Source: Cohnella algarum (GTDB taxonomy: Bacteria; Bacillota; Bacilli; Paenibacillales; Paenibacillaceae). From it: 64,000 bases of DNA. Of this stretch, positions 36,697 to 45,583 are shown piece after piece. The notes beneath the pieces were generated by a model. It was not told the DNA's origin, did not search any database, and was given only the letters and a program-made list of their open reading frames with translations. The stretch spans positions 4,459,001 to 4,523,000 of the forward strand of contig NZ_JAFHKM010000002.1 in NCBI RefSeq assembly GCF_016937515.1, in the 5' to 3' direction. A program made the position numbers and the translations under genes. Every line of letters begins with the position of its first letter. Positions within the stretch are counted from its first letter, which is position 1.

Positions 36697-38037
36697 ATGT
36701 CTGGACCGCTTGCAGGCAAGACGATCGTGCTCGGGATTACGGGGGGAATCGCCGCGTACAAGGCGGCGACGGTTTGCAGCCGTCTCGTGTCGCTCGGGGC
36801 CGAAGTCCGCGTCATCATGACGGACGGCGCGCAGCGTTTCATCGCGCCGCTTACGCTGCAGACGCTGTCCCGGCATCCGGTGGCGACGGATACGTTCGAC
36901 GAAAGGGAAGCGTCCAAAGTGCAGCACATCGACTGGGCCGACGCCGCCGACCTGGTCGTCGTCGCTCCGGCCACCGCGAATATCATCGGCAAAATGGCGG
37001 CCGGCATCGCCGACGACATGCTCAGCACGACGCTGCTCGCGACGACGGCGCCGGTGCTGATCGCCCCGGCGATGAACGTGCACATGCTGGAGCATCCGGC
37101 CGTCGTGCGCAATCTCCAGACGTTGGCCGAGCGGGGCGTCCGGTTCGTCGAGCCGGGAACGGGACAGCTCGCTTGCGGCTACGTCGGCAAGGGCCGGCTC
37201 GCCGAGCCCGACGACATTGCGGCGGCCGCCGCGCGGCTGCTGGCGACGGACAAGCCGCTGGCGGGCAGGCGGGTACTCGTCACCGCGGGCGGAACGATCG
37301 AGAGGATCGATCCGGTCCGCTACATTACGAACGATTCGTCGGGCAAAATGGGCTTCGCGCTCGCCGAGACGGCGCTGCTGCTGGGCGCGGACGTGACGCT
37401 CGTATGCGCCCGGACGGACGGCGCGCCGCCTGCGGGGACGAAGCTCGTGTCCGTTCGCTCCGCGGAGGAAATGCTCGAAGCCGTCATGGCGCGCGCGGGC
37501 GAAATGGACGCCATCGTTATGGCAGCCGCGGTCGCCGACTACCGGCCCAAAGCCCCGCTCGAACGGAAAATGAAAAAAGGGCCGGAGACGCTGACGCTGG
37601 AGCTGGTCCGCAATCCCGATATTTTGCAGACGGTCGGAGAGTGGAAGGCGGATCGGATTCACTCCGGCAAAACGCCGTTCGTCATCGGCTTCGCGGCGGA
37701 AACGGACGAAGTGGAAAAGCATGCGACGGACAAGCTCAGGCGCAAGCGTTGCGATTTGATCGTCGCCAACGACGTTTCGCAGGAAGGCGCGGGCTTCGGC
37801 GCCGATACGAATATCGTGAGCGTCTACGGGCCGGAGGGTCTGGTGGAATCGCTGCCGCTCCAGTCCAAACGGGCGGCGGCGGAACGCATCTGGCGGATCG
37901 CGGCCGCGCGTCCGCCGTGGCGCGAAGCGGGAGAAGCCGCAAAGGCCGGGCAACCGGCAGCCGCGGCGGCGGACAGCCGGACCGTCCCGGCAAGCAGCGG
38001 CCGCCCGGCTGCTACCGGGGAGGCGGCCGACGCATGA
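36697..38037 (+). CDS. coaBC: Bifunctional phosphopantothenoylcysteine decarboxylase / phosphopantothenate-cysteine ligase
   Basis: This 446-residue fusion has an N-terminal flavoprotein decarboxylase domain (VLGITGGIAAYKAATV, APAMNVHMLEHPAV, GTGQLACGYVGKGRLAEP with the active Cys) and a C-terminal ligase domain (VLVTAGGTIERIDPVRYITN, GSSGKMGFALAE-type NDSSGKMGFALAE, AAAVADYRP, FAAETDE). It performs two steps of coenzyme A synthesis. An Ala/Gly/Pro-rich tail of about 35 residues is unusual. The stop overlaps the priA start by ATGA. Confidence 0.94.
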   Translation: MSGPLAGKTIVLGITGGIAAYKAATVCSRLVSLGAEVRVIMTDGAQRFIAPLTLQTLSRHPVATDTFDEREASKVQHIDWADAADLVVVAPATANIIGKMAAGIADDMLSTTLLATTAPVLIAPAMNVHMLEHPAVVRNLQTLAERGVRFVEPGTGQLACGYVGKGRLAEPDDIAAAAARLLATDKPLAGRRVLVTAGGTIERIDPVRYITNDSSGKMGFALAETALLLGADVTLVCARTDGAPPAGTKLVSVRSAEEMLEAVMARAGEMDAIVMAAAVADYRPKAPLERKMKKGPETLTLELVRNPDILQTVGEWKADRIHSGKTPFVIGFAAETDEVEKHATDKLRRKRCDLIVANDVSQEGAGFGADTNIVSVYGPEGLVESLPLQSKRAAAERIWRIAAARPPWREAGEAAKAGQPAAAAADSRTVPASSGRPAATGEAADA

Positions 38038-40526
38038 AGGTTGCCCGCGTCATCGTCGACGTGCCCAGCCGGGACACGGACCGGCCGTTCGATTACCGCA
38101 TCCCGGAGCATCTCGCCCGGTGGATCGACATCGGCAGCCGGGTTGCGGTCCCATTCGGCGGCAGGCTGCTTCAGGGGATCGTCGTCGCCGTTCCGGACCG
38201 GGCGGAGGTCGATCCGGGCAGGCTCAAGCCGGTCGAGGACGTCCTCGACTCGCTGCCTCCGCTGTCGGCGGAACTGGTGGAGCTCGGGGAATGGATCAGC
38301 CGCCGCTGGCTTTGCCCGCTCACGGTCGCGCTGCAGGCGATGCTGCCCGCGGCGCTGAAAGGGAAGACGGAGAAGTACATAGCGCCGATGCCGGGAACTC
38401 GCTGGACGGAAGCCGACAGGGCCGCGGCGCCCGGCCTCGTCGAAGCGCTCGAGCGGCAGGCTCCGCTCAAGCTGACTGCGCTCGCGAAGCAATTTCCGGA
38501 TGCGGCGGACGCGATCAAGCGATGGCTGAAGCAGGGAAAATTGGGGGAACGGCAGAAGGTGGAAGACCGGCTGTCGGTCAAAACCGTGCTCACGGTCGTT
38601 CCTCCGGACGAGCGGCGGCTTCGCGAGGCGCTCGCGGACATTCCGGGTCGCGCCGCCAAGCAGCGGGAAGTCCTCGAATATTTGCTCGCCCATCCCGAGC
38701 CGATCGCCCAGCAGAAGCTTGCGGACGCGGCGGGGACGAACGTCTCCGTCATTCGGGCGCTGGCCGACAAAGGCTATGTCGCCGTCGAAGCCGTCGAGGC
38801 GAACCGGGATCCGTACGCGGACCGGACGTTCGCGCCGTCCTCGCCGATGACGCTGACCGAAGCGCAGGCGGCGGCCTTCGAGCCGATCGCGCGGGCGATC
38901 GACGAGGAGCGAAGCGAAGTGTTTTTGCTGCATGGCGTCACGGGAAGCGGCAAGACGGAAATTTATTTGCAGGCGATTCAGCGCTGCCTGACGTTGAACA
39001 AGGAAGCGATCGTGCTCGTGCCGGAAATCGCGCTGACCCCGCAGATGGTCGAACGCTTCAAAAGCCGGTTCGGCGATCTGGTCGCGGTGCTTCACAGCCG
39101 GCTGTCGAACGGCGAACGCTATGACGAGTGGCGGAAAATCCGGGACGGAAGCGCCCGCGTGGCCGTCGGCGCCCGCTCCGCGATTTTCGCTCCGTTCGAA
39201 AACATCGGGCTGATCGTCATCGACGAAGAGCACGAATCTTCGTACAAGCAGGAAGAAAGCCCGAAATATCATGCGAGGGACGTGGCGGCGGAAAGGGCGA
39301 GAAAGCACGGCGCCGCCGTCGTGCTCGGCTCGGCGACGCCTTCGATGGAGTCTTACGGCGCCGCCAAATATCCGGGCAGCGGGGTGGAAGCCGATCTTCG
39401 CCCCGTTTACGTTGCCTTGCCCGAGCGAGTCGCCGCCCGCCCGCTTCCGCCCGTGTCGATCGTCGACATGCGCGAGGAGCTGCGCCTGGGCAACCGGGCG
39501 ATGTTCAGCAACCTTTTGAAAGAGAAGCTGGAGGACCGGCTCGAAAAAGGGGAGCAAACCGTTTTGCTGCTGAACAGGCGCGGCTACTCCACGTTCGTCA
39601 TGTGCCGGTCCTGCGGATATACGGCGCAATGCCCGCATTGCGACATCGCGCTGACGTACCATAGGGGATCGCGCAACCTGCGCTGCCACTACTGCGGCTA
39701 CGCGGAACGGGAGCCGGAGGAGTGCCCGTCGTGCCAAAGCCGGCACATCCGCTTTTTTGGCACCGGAACGCAAAAGGTCGAGGAAGCGCTCGCCCTCGCG
39801 TTCCCCGGCGTCCGCGTCATCCGGATGGACGTCGACACGACGTCGGAAAAAGGCTCGCACGAAAAGTGGCTGACCGCGTTTCGCGAGCGCAAGGCGGACG
39901 TCCTTCTGGGCACGCAAATGGTGGCGAAAGGGCTCGATTTTCCTTACGTCACGCTCGTCGGGGTGCTTGCCGCCGATTCCGCGCTGCGCCTTCCCGATTT
40001 CCGGGCTCCCGAACGAACGTTCCAGCTGCTGACCCAGGTGGCGGGGCGGGCGGGAAGGCACGAGCTTCCGGGCGAGGTGGTCATTCAAACGTACGAGCCG
40101 GAGCACGCCTCGATCGCGGCCGCCCGCCGCCACGACTACGGCGGCTTCGCGCTCGAGGAGCTTCGCCATCGGCGAATGATGGCTTATCCGCCGTACGGGA
40201 GGCTGATCGCCGTCACGTTTTCGCACGAACAGGTTCCGCTGCTCATGTCTCTCGGAGAAACGTTCGCCTCCAAAATGCGGGCGAGGGCGGAATCGGCCGG
40301 GCTTGCCGGAGCCGCGGGCTTGCCCGCGTTCGAGGTTCTCGGTCCCGTCGCGTCGCCGATTCCTCGGCTGAAAGATCGCTACCGTTTTCAATGTATGGTA
40401 AAATATCGGGGAGCGGATGCGGACGCTCATGCCTGGACGGCGGAAACGCTCCGCGAAATCGCGGACCCCGCCAAAAAACACGGCGTGCAAATCAGCGTCG
40501 ACGTCGATCCGCAAATGATGTTATAG
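38034..40526 (+). CDS. priA: Primosomal replication-restart helicase PriA
   Basis: This 830-residue helicase has the N-terminal DNA-binding domain (VARVIVDVPSRDTDRPFDYR), Walker A GVTGSGKTEIYLQAI, DEEH box IDEEHESSYKQEE, zinc-binding cysteines (CRSCGYTAQCPHC and CHYCGYAEREPEECPSC) and motif VI QVAGRAGRHE. It reloads DnaB-type helicase at stalled forks. ATG 38034 overlaps coaBC; a longer reading frame starting inside coaBC is a shadow. Confidence 0.95.
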   Translation: MKVARVIVDVPSRDTDRPFDYRIPEHLARWIDIGSRVAVPFGGRLLQGIVVAVPDRAEVDPGRLKPVEDVLDSLPPLSAELVELGEWISRRWLCPLTVALQAMLPAALKGKTEKYIAPMPGTRWTEADRAAAPGLVEALERQAPLKLTALAKQFPDAADAIKRWLKQGKLGERQKVEDRLSVKTVLTVVPPDERRLREALADIPGRAAKQREVLEYLLAHPEPIAQQKLADAAGTNVSVIRALADKGYVAVEAVEANRDPYADRTFAPSSPMTLTEAQAAAFEPIARAIDEERSEVFLLHGVTGSGKTEIYLQAIQRCLTLNKEAIVLVPEIALTPQMVERFKSRFGDLVAVLHSRLSNGERYDEWRKIRDGSARVAVGARSAIFAPFENIGLIVIDEEHESSYKQEESPKYHARDVAAERARKHGAAVVLGSATPSMESYGAAKYPGSGVEADLRPVYVALPERVAARPLPPVSIVDMREELRLGNRAMFSNLLKEKLEDRLEKGEQTVLLLNRRGYSTFVMCRSCGYTAQCPHCDIALTYHRGSRNLRCHYCGYAEREPEECPSCQSRHIRFFGTGTQKVEEALALAFPGVRVIRMDVDTTSEKGSHEKWLTAFRERKADVLLGTQMVAKGLDFPYVTLVGVLAADSALRLPDFRAPERTFQLLTQVAGRAGRHELPGEVVIQTYEPEHASIAAARRHDYGGFALEELRHRRMMAYPPYGRLIAVTFSHEQVPLLMSLGETFASKMRARAESAGLAGAAGLPAFEVLGPVASPIPRLKDRYRFQCMVKYRGADADAHAWTAETLREIADPAKKHGVQISVDVDPQMML

Positions 40527-40568
40527 CCGTTTGCAACGCCAGTCTGCTTGAAAAGGAATGATGAAACC

Positions 40569-41051
40569 ATGTCGATTCGATTGATCGTCAAACACCCGGA
40601 CGATGTGCTGAGGGAAAGGGCTCAGGAGGTTACCAAGTTCAACGCGAATCTCCACAAGCTGCTCGACGATATGGCGGATACGATGTACGACGCGGATGGG
40701 GTCGGTCTCGCGGCTCCGCAGGTCGGCATTTTGAAGCGCGTCATCGTCGTCGACGCGGACGAAGAGCAAGGGCTGATCGAGCTCGTCAACCCCGAGATCG
40801 TCTCGGCGGAAGGCGAGCAGCTCGGACCGGAAGGCTGCCTTAGCATTCCGGGGCTGCAGGGCGACGTGCGGAGGGCGAACAAAGTCGTCATCCGCGGACA
40901 GGACCGTCACGGCAACCCGGTGCAGTACGAAGGAACCGGATTGCTGGCGCGCGCTTTCCAGCATGAGGTGGATCATTTGAACGGCGTGCTTTTTATCGAT
41001 ATAGCGGAATCGGTATACGAGGCGCGCAAGGCGGAACAGGACGGGGAATAA
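40569..41051 (+). CDS. def: Peptide deformylase
   Basis: The 160-residue metalloenzyme has all three motifs: [18 protein letters not shown] (metal Cys) and QHEVDHLNG (metal His pair and Glu). It removes the formyl group from nascent proteins. Start ATG 40569 follows AAAAGGA; def, fmt and rsmB form a run of translation-related genes. Confidence 0.96.
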   Translation: MSIRLIVKHPDDVLRERAQEVTKFNANLHKLLDDMADTMYDADGVGLAAPQVGILKRVIVVDADEEQGLIELVNPEIVSAEGEQLGPEGCLSIPGLQGDVRRANKVVIRGQDRHGNPVQYEGTGLLARAFQHEVDHLNGVLFIDIAESVYEARKAEQDGE

Positions 41052-41052
41052 A

Positions 41053-42006
41053 ATGAACATACTGTTTATGGGAACGCCCGATTTCGCCGTTCCTTCGCTT
41101 CGGGCGCTCCTGGAGCGAGGCCTGAACGTCGTCGCGGTCGTCACGCAGCCGGATCGGCCGAAAGGCCGCAAGCGGGAACTCTCCCCGCCGCCGGTCAAGG
41201 CGTTCGCGCAGCAGCGGGGACTCCGCGTGCTGCAGCCGGAGAAGCTGCGATCGCCCGACGCGGTCGCGGCCGTAACGGAGCTGGCCCCGGATTTGATCGT
41301 GACGGCTGCGTACGGCCAAATTTTGCCCAAGGCGGTGCTGGATTTGCCGCGCTTCGGCTGCGTCAACGTGCACGGCTCGCTGCTGCCGCGTTACCGCGGC
41401 GGAGCTCCGATCCAGCGCTCCATCATGAACGGGGAGCCGGTAACCGGCGTAACGCTCATGTACATGGCGGAGGGGCTCGACACCGGGGACATGATCGCCA
41501 AAGTCGAGGTCCCGATCGGCGACGACGATACGGCGGGCTCGATTTTCGCCAAGCTGAGCGACGCGGGGGCCGAGCTTCTGATCGAATGGCTGCCTCGCCT
41601 GCTCGACGGAACCGCCCCGCGGATCGCGCAGGACGATGCAGAAGCGACCTATGCGCCGAACTTGACCCGGGAAGACGAGCGGATCGACTGGAATCGGACC
41701 GCCCGGGACATTTTCAACCAGGTCCGCGGCCTGCATCCGATGGCCGGGGCGTTTACGTTTTTGAACGGGGAAGTGTTCAAAGTATGGGGCTGCCGGGCGC
41801 CGGGGGAAACGGATGCCCGACTGGCGGCCGAATGGGCCGAAGCCAAGCCCGGCACGGTGCTCGAAGCGGGCGCGGACGGCATTCGCGTGCGGACGGGCGA
41901 CGGCAGCGTCGTCCTGACGCAGGTGCAGCCGGCAGGCAAAAAAGCGCTGCCCGCGGCGGAGTATGCGAGAGGGGCGCGCATCGCCCCCGGAACGGCGCTC
42001 GGTTAA
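41053..42006 (+). CDS. fmt: Methionyl-tRNA formyltransferase
   Basis: The 317-residue enzyme starts MNILFMGTPDFAVPSLRALL, has the folate/catalytic motif HGSLLPRYRGGAPIQRSI and an OB-like C-terminal domain. It formylates Met-tRNAi for initiation. It begins 2 bp after the def stop. Confidence 0.96.
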   Translation: MNILFMGTPDFAVPSLRALLERGLNVVAVVTQPDRPKGRKRELSPPPVKAFAQQRGLRVLQPEKLRSPDAVAAVTELAPDLIVTAAYGQILPKAVLDLPRFGCVNVHGSLLPRYRGGAPIQRSIMNGEPVTGVTLMYMAEGLDTGDMIAKVEVPIGDDDTAGSIFAKLSDAGAELLIEWLPRLLDGTAPRIAQDDAEATYAPNLTREDERIDWNRTARDIFNQVRGLHPMAGAFTFLNGEVFKVWGCRAPGETDARLAAEWAEAKPGTVLEAGADGIRVRTGDGSVVLTQVQPAGKKALPAAEYARGARIAPGTALG

Positions 42007-42143
42007 TACGGGCGCCGTTTTTTCGCATCGCAGCGAATCGGGAACCCCAAAATACATCACCCGCCCGATCCGGCGCAAACTAGGTTTGCGCGGACCGGAA
42101 CGGGGCATGCGGAAGGACGACGAAATCGAGGTGCGAACATATC

Positions 42144-43639
42144 GTGGACGGTCAACATCGAAACACGCCGGGACAAACCGGCGCTAAAAAAGCCGGGCCT
42201 GCCGGGGGAACCAGAACCCGCCGGGATCCCGGGGGAGCGGGAGAGCACGGCAGGAGAACGCCGGCCAAAAGGAAGCCCGAGGGAGCGCGCGAAACCGCGC
42301 TCAACGTGCTGGAGCGGGTCGACCGGGAAGGGGCGTACAGCGGGCTTGAGCTCAACCGGACGCTGAACGAAGCGGGCTTGTCGAGGCAGGACGCGGCGCT
42401 GGCGACCGAAATCGCGTACGGCACGATTCAGAGGCTGAATACGATCGATTACGTCCTCTCGGACCGGGTGAAAGGCTGGCCGCGCAAAATCGAGCCCTGG
42501 GTGCGCAGCCTGCTCAGGCTCAGTTATTACCAGTTGCGCTTCCTTGACCGGGTGCCGGCGCACGCGGTCGTCGCCGAGGCGGTGAACATCGCCAAGCGGC
42601 GCGGCCACGCCGGCATCGCGGGCCTCGTCAACGGCACGCTGCGCGGGCTGCTGCGGGACGGCGTCGCGCCGTCATTGCCGGACGGGCTGGACGAGGCGGA
42701 GCGGATCGCGCTCGTCCACAGCTATCCGCTCTGGCTCGTCCGGCGCTGGCTTGCGGCCTACGGCGCCGCAAGGACGGAATCGCTGTGCGCGGCCGGCAAC
42801 GAGCCGCCGCGAGCGTCGGCCCGCGTCAACCGGCTGCGGGCGGACCGAGACCGGCTGCTGGCCGAAATGGCCGAAGCCGGCATTGCCGCGATGCCGTCGA
42901 AGCTGTCGCCCGACGGCATCGTCGCGGTGCGCTCCGGCAGCCTCGCCGCGACGCCCTGGTACAAGGACGGCCTGCTCACGGTGCAGGACGAAAGCTCGAT
43001 GCTCGTCGCCGCCGTCGCCGATCCGCGCCCGGGCGATCGCGTGCTCGATTGCTGCGCCGCCCCGGGCGGCAAGACGACGCAGCTTGCGGAGCGGATGGGC
43101 GACGCCGGCGAAGTGACGGCGAACGACATTCACGCGCACAAGGAGGCGCTCATCCGGGAGCAGGCGGCTCGGCTCGGCCTCGGCTCGATCCGGACGATGA
43201 CCGGCGACGCGCTCGATCTGGCCGACCGCCTGCCGCCGCTGTCGATGGACGTCGTGCTGCTGGACGCGCCTTGCTCCGGTCTCGGCGTCATCCGCCGCAA
43301 GCCGGAAATCAAATGGAACAAGCGGCCCGAAGACATCGCCGCGCTGGCCGGCTTGCAGCGCCGCCTGCTGGAGCGGGCAAGCGCGCTGGTCCGGCCGGGG
43401 GGACGCTAGTGTACAGCACGTGCACGATCGCACCGGAGGAAAACGAGGAAACGATCCGGCATTTTCTCTCGTCCTTTCCCGAATTCGCGCTCGACCCCGG
43501 CTGGCCGGAGGAGGCGGCTCGGCCGCTTCGCGAGGCGGGCGTTCTGACCGACGCGTTCGAGGGAATGCTGCAGCTTTTGCCCGATCAGTTCGGCAGCGAC
43601 GGTTTTTTTATCGCCAGGCTCCGCAGGAAGGAAGCTTAG
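42144..43639 (+). CDS. rsmB: 16S rRNA m5C967 methyltransferase RsmB, single-base frameshift
   Basis: The first frame (GTG 42144 to a stop at 43409) holds the NusB-like RNA-binding domain and most of the methyltransferase: CCAAPGGKTTQLAERM (SAM), DAPCSGLGVIRRKPEIKWNK (catalytic PCS motif, split). It stops at LVRPGGR. The last family motif, GTLVYSTCTIAPEENE, continues in another frame to 43639. Adding one G to the run G6 at 43397-43402 joins them as LVRPGGTLVYSTC and gives 498 residues. The N-terminus carries a basic extension of about 40 residues rich in Gly, Arg and Lys. It is probably an intact gene with a consensus error. Confidence 0.88.
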
Positions 43640-43682
43640 CCTCTCGCGAAAGGCCGGGTTCTTTCTGAGCCGGCGGTTTTTA

Positions 43683-43691
43683 TGGTAAAAT
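43683..43691 (+). promoter_or_regulatory. Extended -10 promoter for rlmN
   Basis: TGGTAAAAT at 43683-43691, 22 bp before the GTG start at 43713; no clear -35. Confidence 0.4.
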
Positions 43692-43712
43692 AGACAGAAT
43701 GGTGGTGACAAA

Positions 43713-44813
43713 GTGGAAAAACAAACGACGGTCAAAGGATTGGCCGATAAGCTCAATTACAAAACCGAGAAACCTTTTATTTACGACTATACGCTCGAAC
43801 AGCTTCAAGATTGGGTCAAGGAGCAGGGCCAGCCGGCTTTCCGCGCCGGCCAAATCTTCGACTGGCTTTACGTGAAGCGGGTCGACGATTTCGAGGGCAT
43901 GTCCAATTTGCCCAAAGCGCTTCGGGAAAAGCTTGCCGAGACGTTCAATTTCGTCACGCTGAAGGAAATTACGAAGCTGCAATCGAAGGACGGAACGGTC
44001 AAGTTTTTGTTCGGGCTGCACGACGATCACGCGATCGAGACGGTCATCATGCGCCACAACTACGGCAACAGCGTCTGCGTGACGACGCAGGTCGGCTGCC
44101 GGATCGGCTGCACGTTTTGCGCTTCGACGCTCGGCGGTTTGAAACGGAATTTGACGCCCGGCGAAATCGTCGCCCAGGTCGTTCAGGCGCAAAAGCTGCT
44201 CGACCCGGAAAACGAGCGGGTTTCCAGCATCGTCATTATGGGTTCGGGAGAACCGTTCGAAAACTATGACGCGACAATGACGTTTCTCCGCTTGATGACG
44301 CACCCGAAGGGGCTCAACATCGGGCAGCGCCACATTACGGTTTCGACAAGCGGCATCGTGCCGAACATGATCAAATTCGCGGACGAGAACACGCAAATCA
44401 ACCTGGCGATCTCGATTCACGCGCCGAACGACGAGCTGCGCTCGAAGCTGATGCCGGTCAACCGGAGGTTCCCGTTCAGCGAGGTCATCGACGCCTGCAA
44501 ATATTACATCGAGAAGACGGGCCGGAGAATTACGTTCGAGTACGCGCTGATCGGCGGCGTCAACGACCGCCCCGAGCACGCGGAGGAGCTCGGCAAGGTG
44601 CTCAAGGACATGCTGTGCCATGTCAACCTGATTCCGGTAAACTACGTGCCCGAGCGCGACTACGTGCGAACGCCGCGGGACGATATTTTCGAGTTCCACC
44701 GCATCCTGGTTCGCAACCGGATCAACGCGACGATCCGCAGGGAGCAAGGGCACGACATCGCGGCCGCTTGCGGCCAGCTGCGGGCGAAGCATATGGAGTC
44801 ACAGGCGAGGTGA
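43713..44813 (+). CDS. rlmN: Dual 23S rRNA/tRNA A2503/A37 C2-methyltransferase RlmN
   Basis: The 366-residue radical-SAM enzyme has the CxxxCxxC motif in [26 protein letters not shown], the SAM-binding [16 protein letters not shown] [15 protein letters not shown] and a C-terminal Cys in AACGQL. It methylates adenosine 2503 of 23S rRNA. GTG 43713 follows a GGTGGTGA site. prpC begins 5 bp downstream. Confidence 0.95.
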   Translation: MEKQTTVKGLADKLNYKTEKPFIYDYTLEQLQDWVKEQGQPAFRAGQIFDWLYVKRVDDFEGMSNLPKALREKLAETFNFVTLKEITKLQSKDGTVKFLFGLHDDHAIETVIMRHNYGNSVCVTTQVGCRIGCTFCASTLGGLKRNLTPGEIVAQVVQAQKLLDPENERVSSIVIMGSGEPFENYDATMTFLRLMTHPKGLNIGQRHITVSTSGIVPNMIKFADENTQINLAISIHAPNDELRSKLMPVNRRFPFSEVIDACKYYIEKTGRRITFEYALIGGVNDRPEHAEELGKVLKDMLCHVNLIPVNYVPERDYVRTPRDDIFEFHRILVRNRINATIRREQGHDIAAACGQLRAKHMESQAR

Positions 44814-44818
44814 ACGAT

Positions 44819-45583
44819 GTGAAGACGGCTTGGCGAAGCCATGTCGGAAGAGTCCGGCATTTGAACGAAGACAGGGCTTGGACGGGGCAGCTCCGGAACG
44901 GCATTGCGGCGGCGGTAGTCGCCGACGGAATGGGGGGCCACAAGGCGGGGGACGTGGCAAGCGGCCTTGCGATCGACAGTTTGACGCAGTCGCTGACCGA
45001 GTGGAACGAGGATCTCTCTTCGGAGGCGAGCGAGGATCGCCTTCGGGCAATCGTTCGCAAGGCGAACGCGGCGGTTTTCGAAATGGCTTCCGGCAACGAA
45101 GCTTATTCCAACATGGGGACGACGGTCGTCCTCGCCATGGCGGACAAGGAAGCCGCGATGATCGGCCATATCGGCGACAGCCGGGCCTATCGGATGCGCG
45201 AGGGCGAACTCCAGCAGCTGACGGAGGATCATACGCTGGTGAACGAACTCGCCAAATCGGGCCAACTGAGCCCGGAGGAGGCGGCGAACCACCCGCGGCG
45301 CAACGTGCTGACGCGGGCGCTGGGAACCGACCGGGAAGTCGCGGTCGACGTCAGGCGGATCGATCTGCGGCAAGGCGACCGGCTGCTGCTGTGCAGCGAC
45401 GGGCTCAGCTCCCTGGTGGAAGACAAGCTCATTCTGGATACGCTGAAGGAACCGGACGCGAATATGGAACAGATCGCGGACCGGTTGATTACGCTTGCTC
45501 TCCTGGCCGGAGGGGACGACAACGTGACGGTGGCCATCATCGATTGCGCCGAGGATGATGCCGCGGAAGGGGGAGCGTCATGA
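44819..45583 (+). CDS. prpC: PP2C-type Ser/Thr protein phosphatase PrpC
   Basis: The 254-residue phosphatase has metal-binding acidic residues in HVGRVRHLNEDRAW, VADGMGGHKAGDVAS, IGHIGDSRAYRM and SDGLSSLVE. It reverses phosphorylation by PrkC. GTG 44819 follows GCGAGGTGA. It overlaps the kinase start by ATGA, so the pair is coupled. Confidence 0.94.
   Translation: MKTAWRSHVGRVRHLNEDRAWTGQLRNGIAAAVVADGMGGHKAGDVASGLAIDSLTQSLTEWNEDLSSEASEDRLRAIVRKANAAVFEMASGNEAYSNMGTTVVLAMADKEAAMIGHIGDSRAYRMREGELQQLTEDHTLVNELAKSGQLSPEEAANHPRRNVLTRALGTDREVAVDVRRIDLRQGDRLLLCSDGLSSLVEDKLILDTLKEPDANMEQIADRLITLALLAGGDDNVTVAIIDCAEDDAAEGGAS

Noticed and set aside
36774..38033. Long plus-strand reading frame running from inside coaBC into priA (1250 codons in all)
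   Set aside because: The first part is an Arg/Gly-rich shadow of coaBC in another frame; the real priA start is at 38034 with family N-terminus.
37824..40514. 896-codon minus-strand frame opposite priA
   Set aside because: Mirror frame caused by GC-rich codons; composition is Arg/His-rich with no family motifs. Similar mirrors opposite prkC, gmk/coaBC, the sensor kinase, the Ca-ATPase and rqcH were rejected for the same reason.
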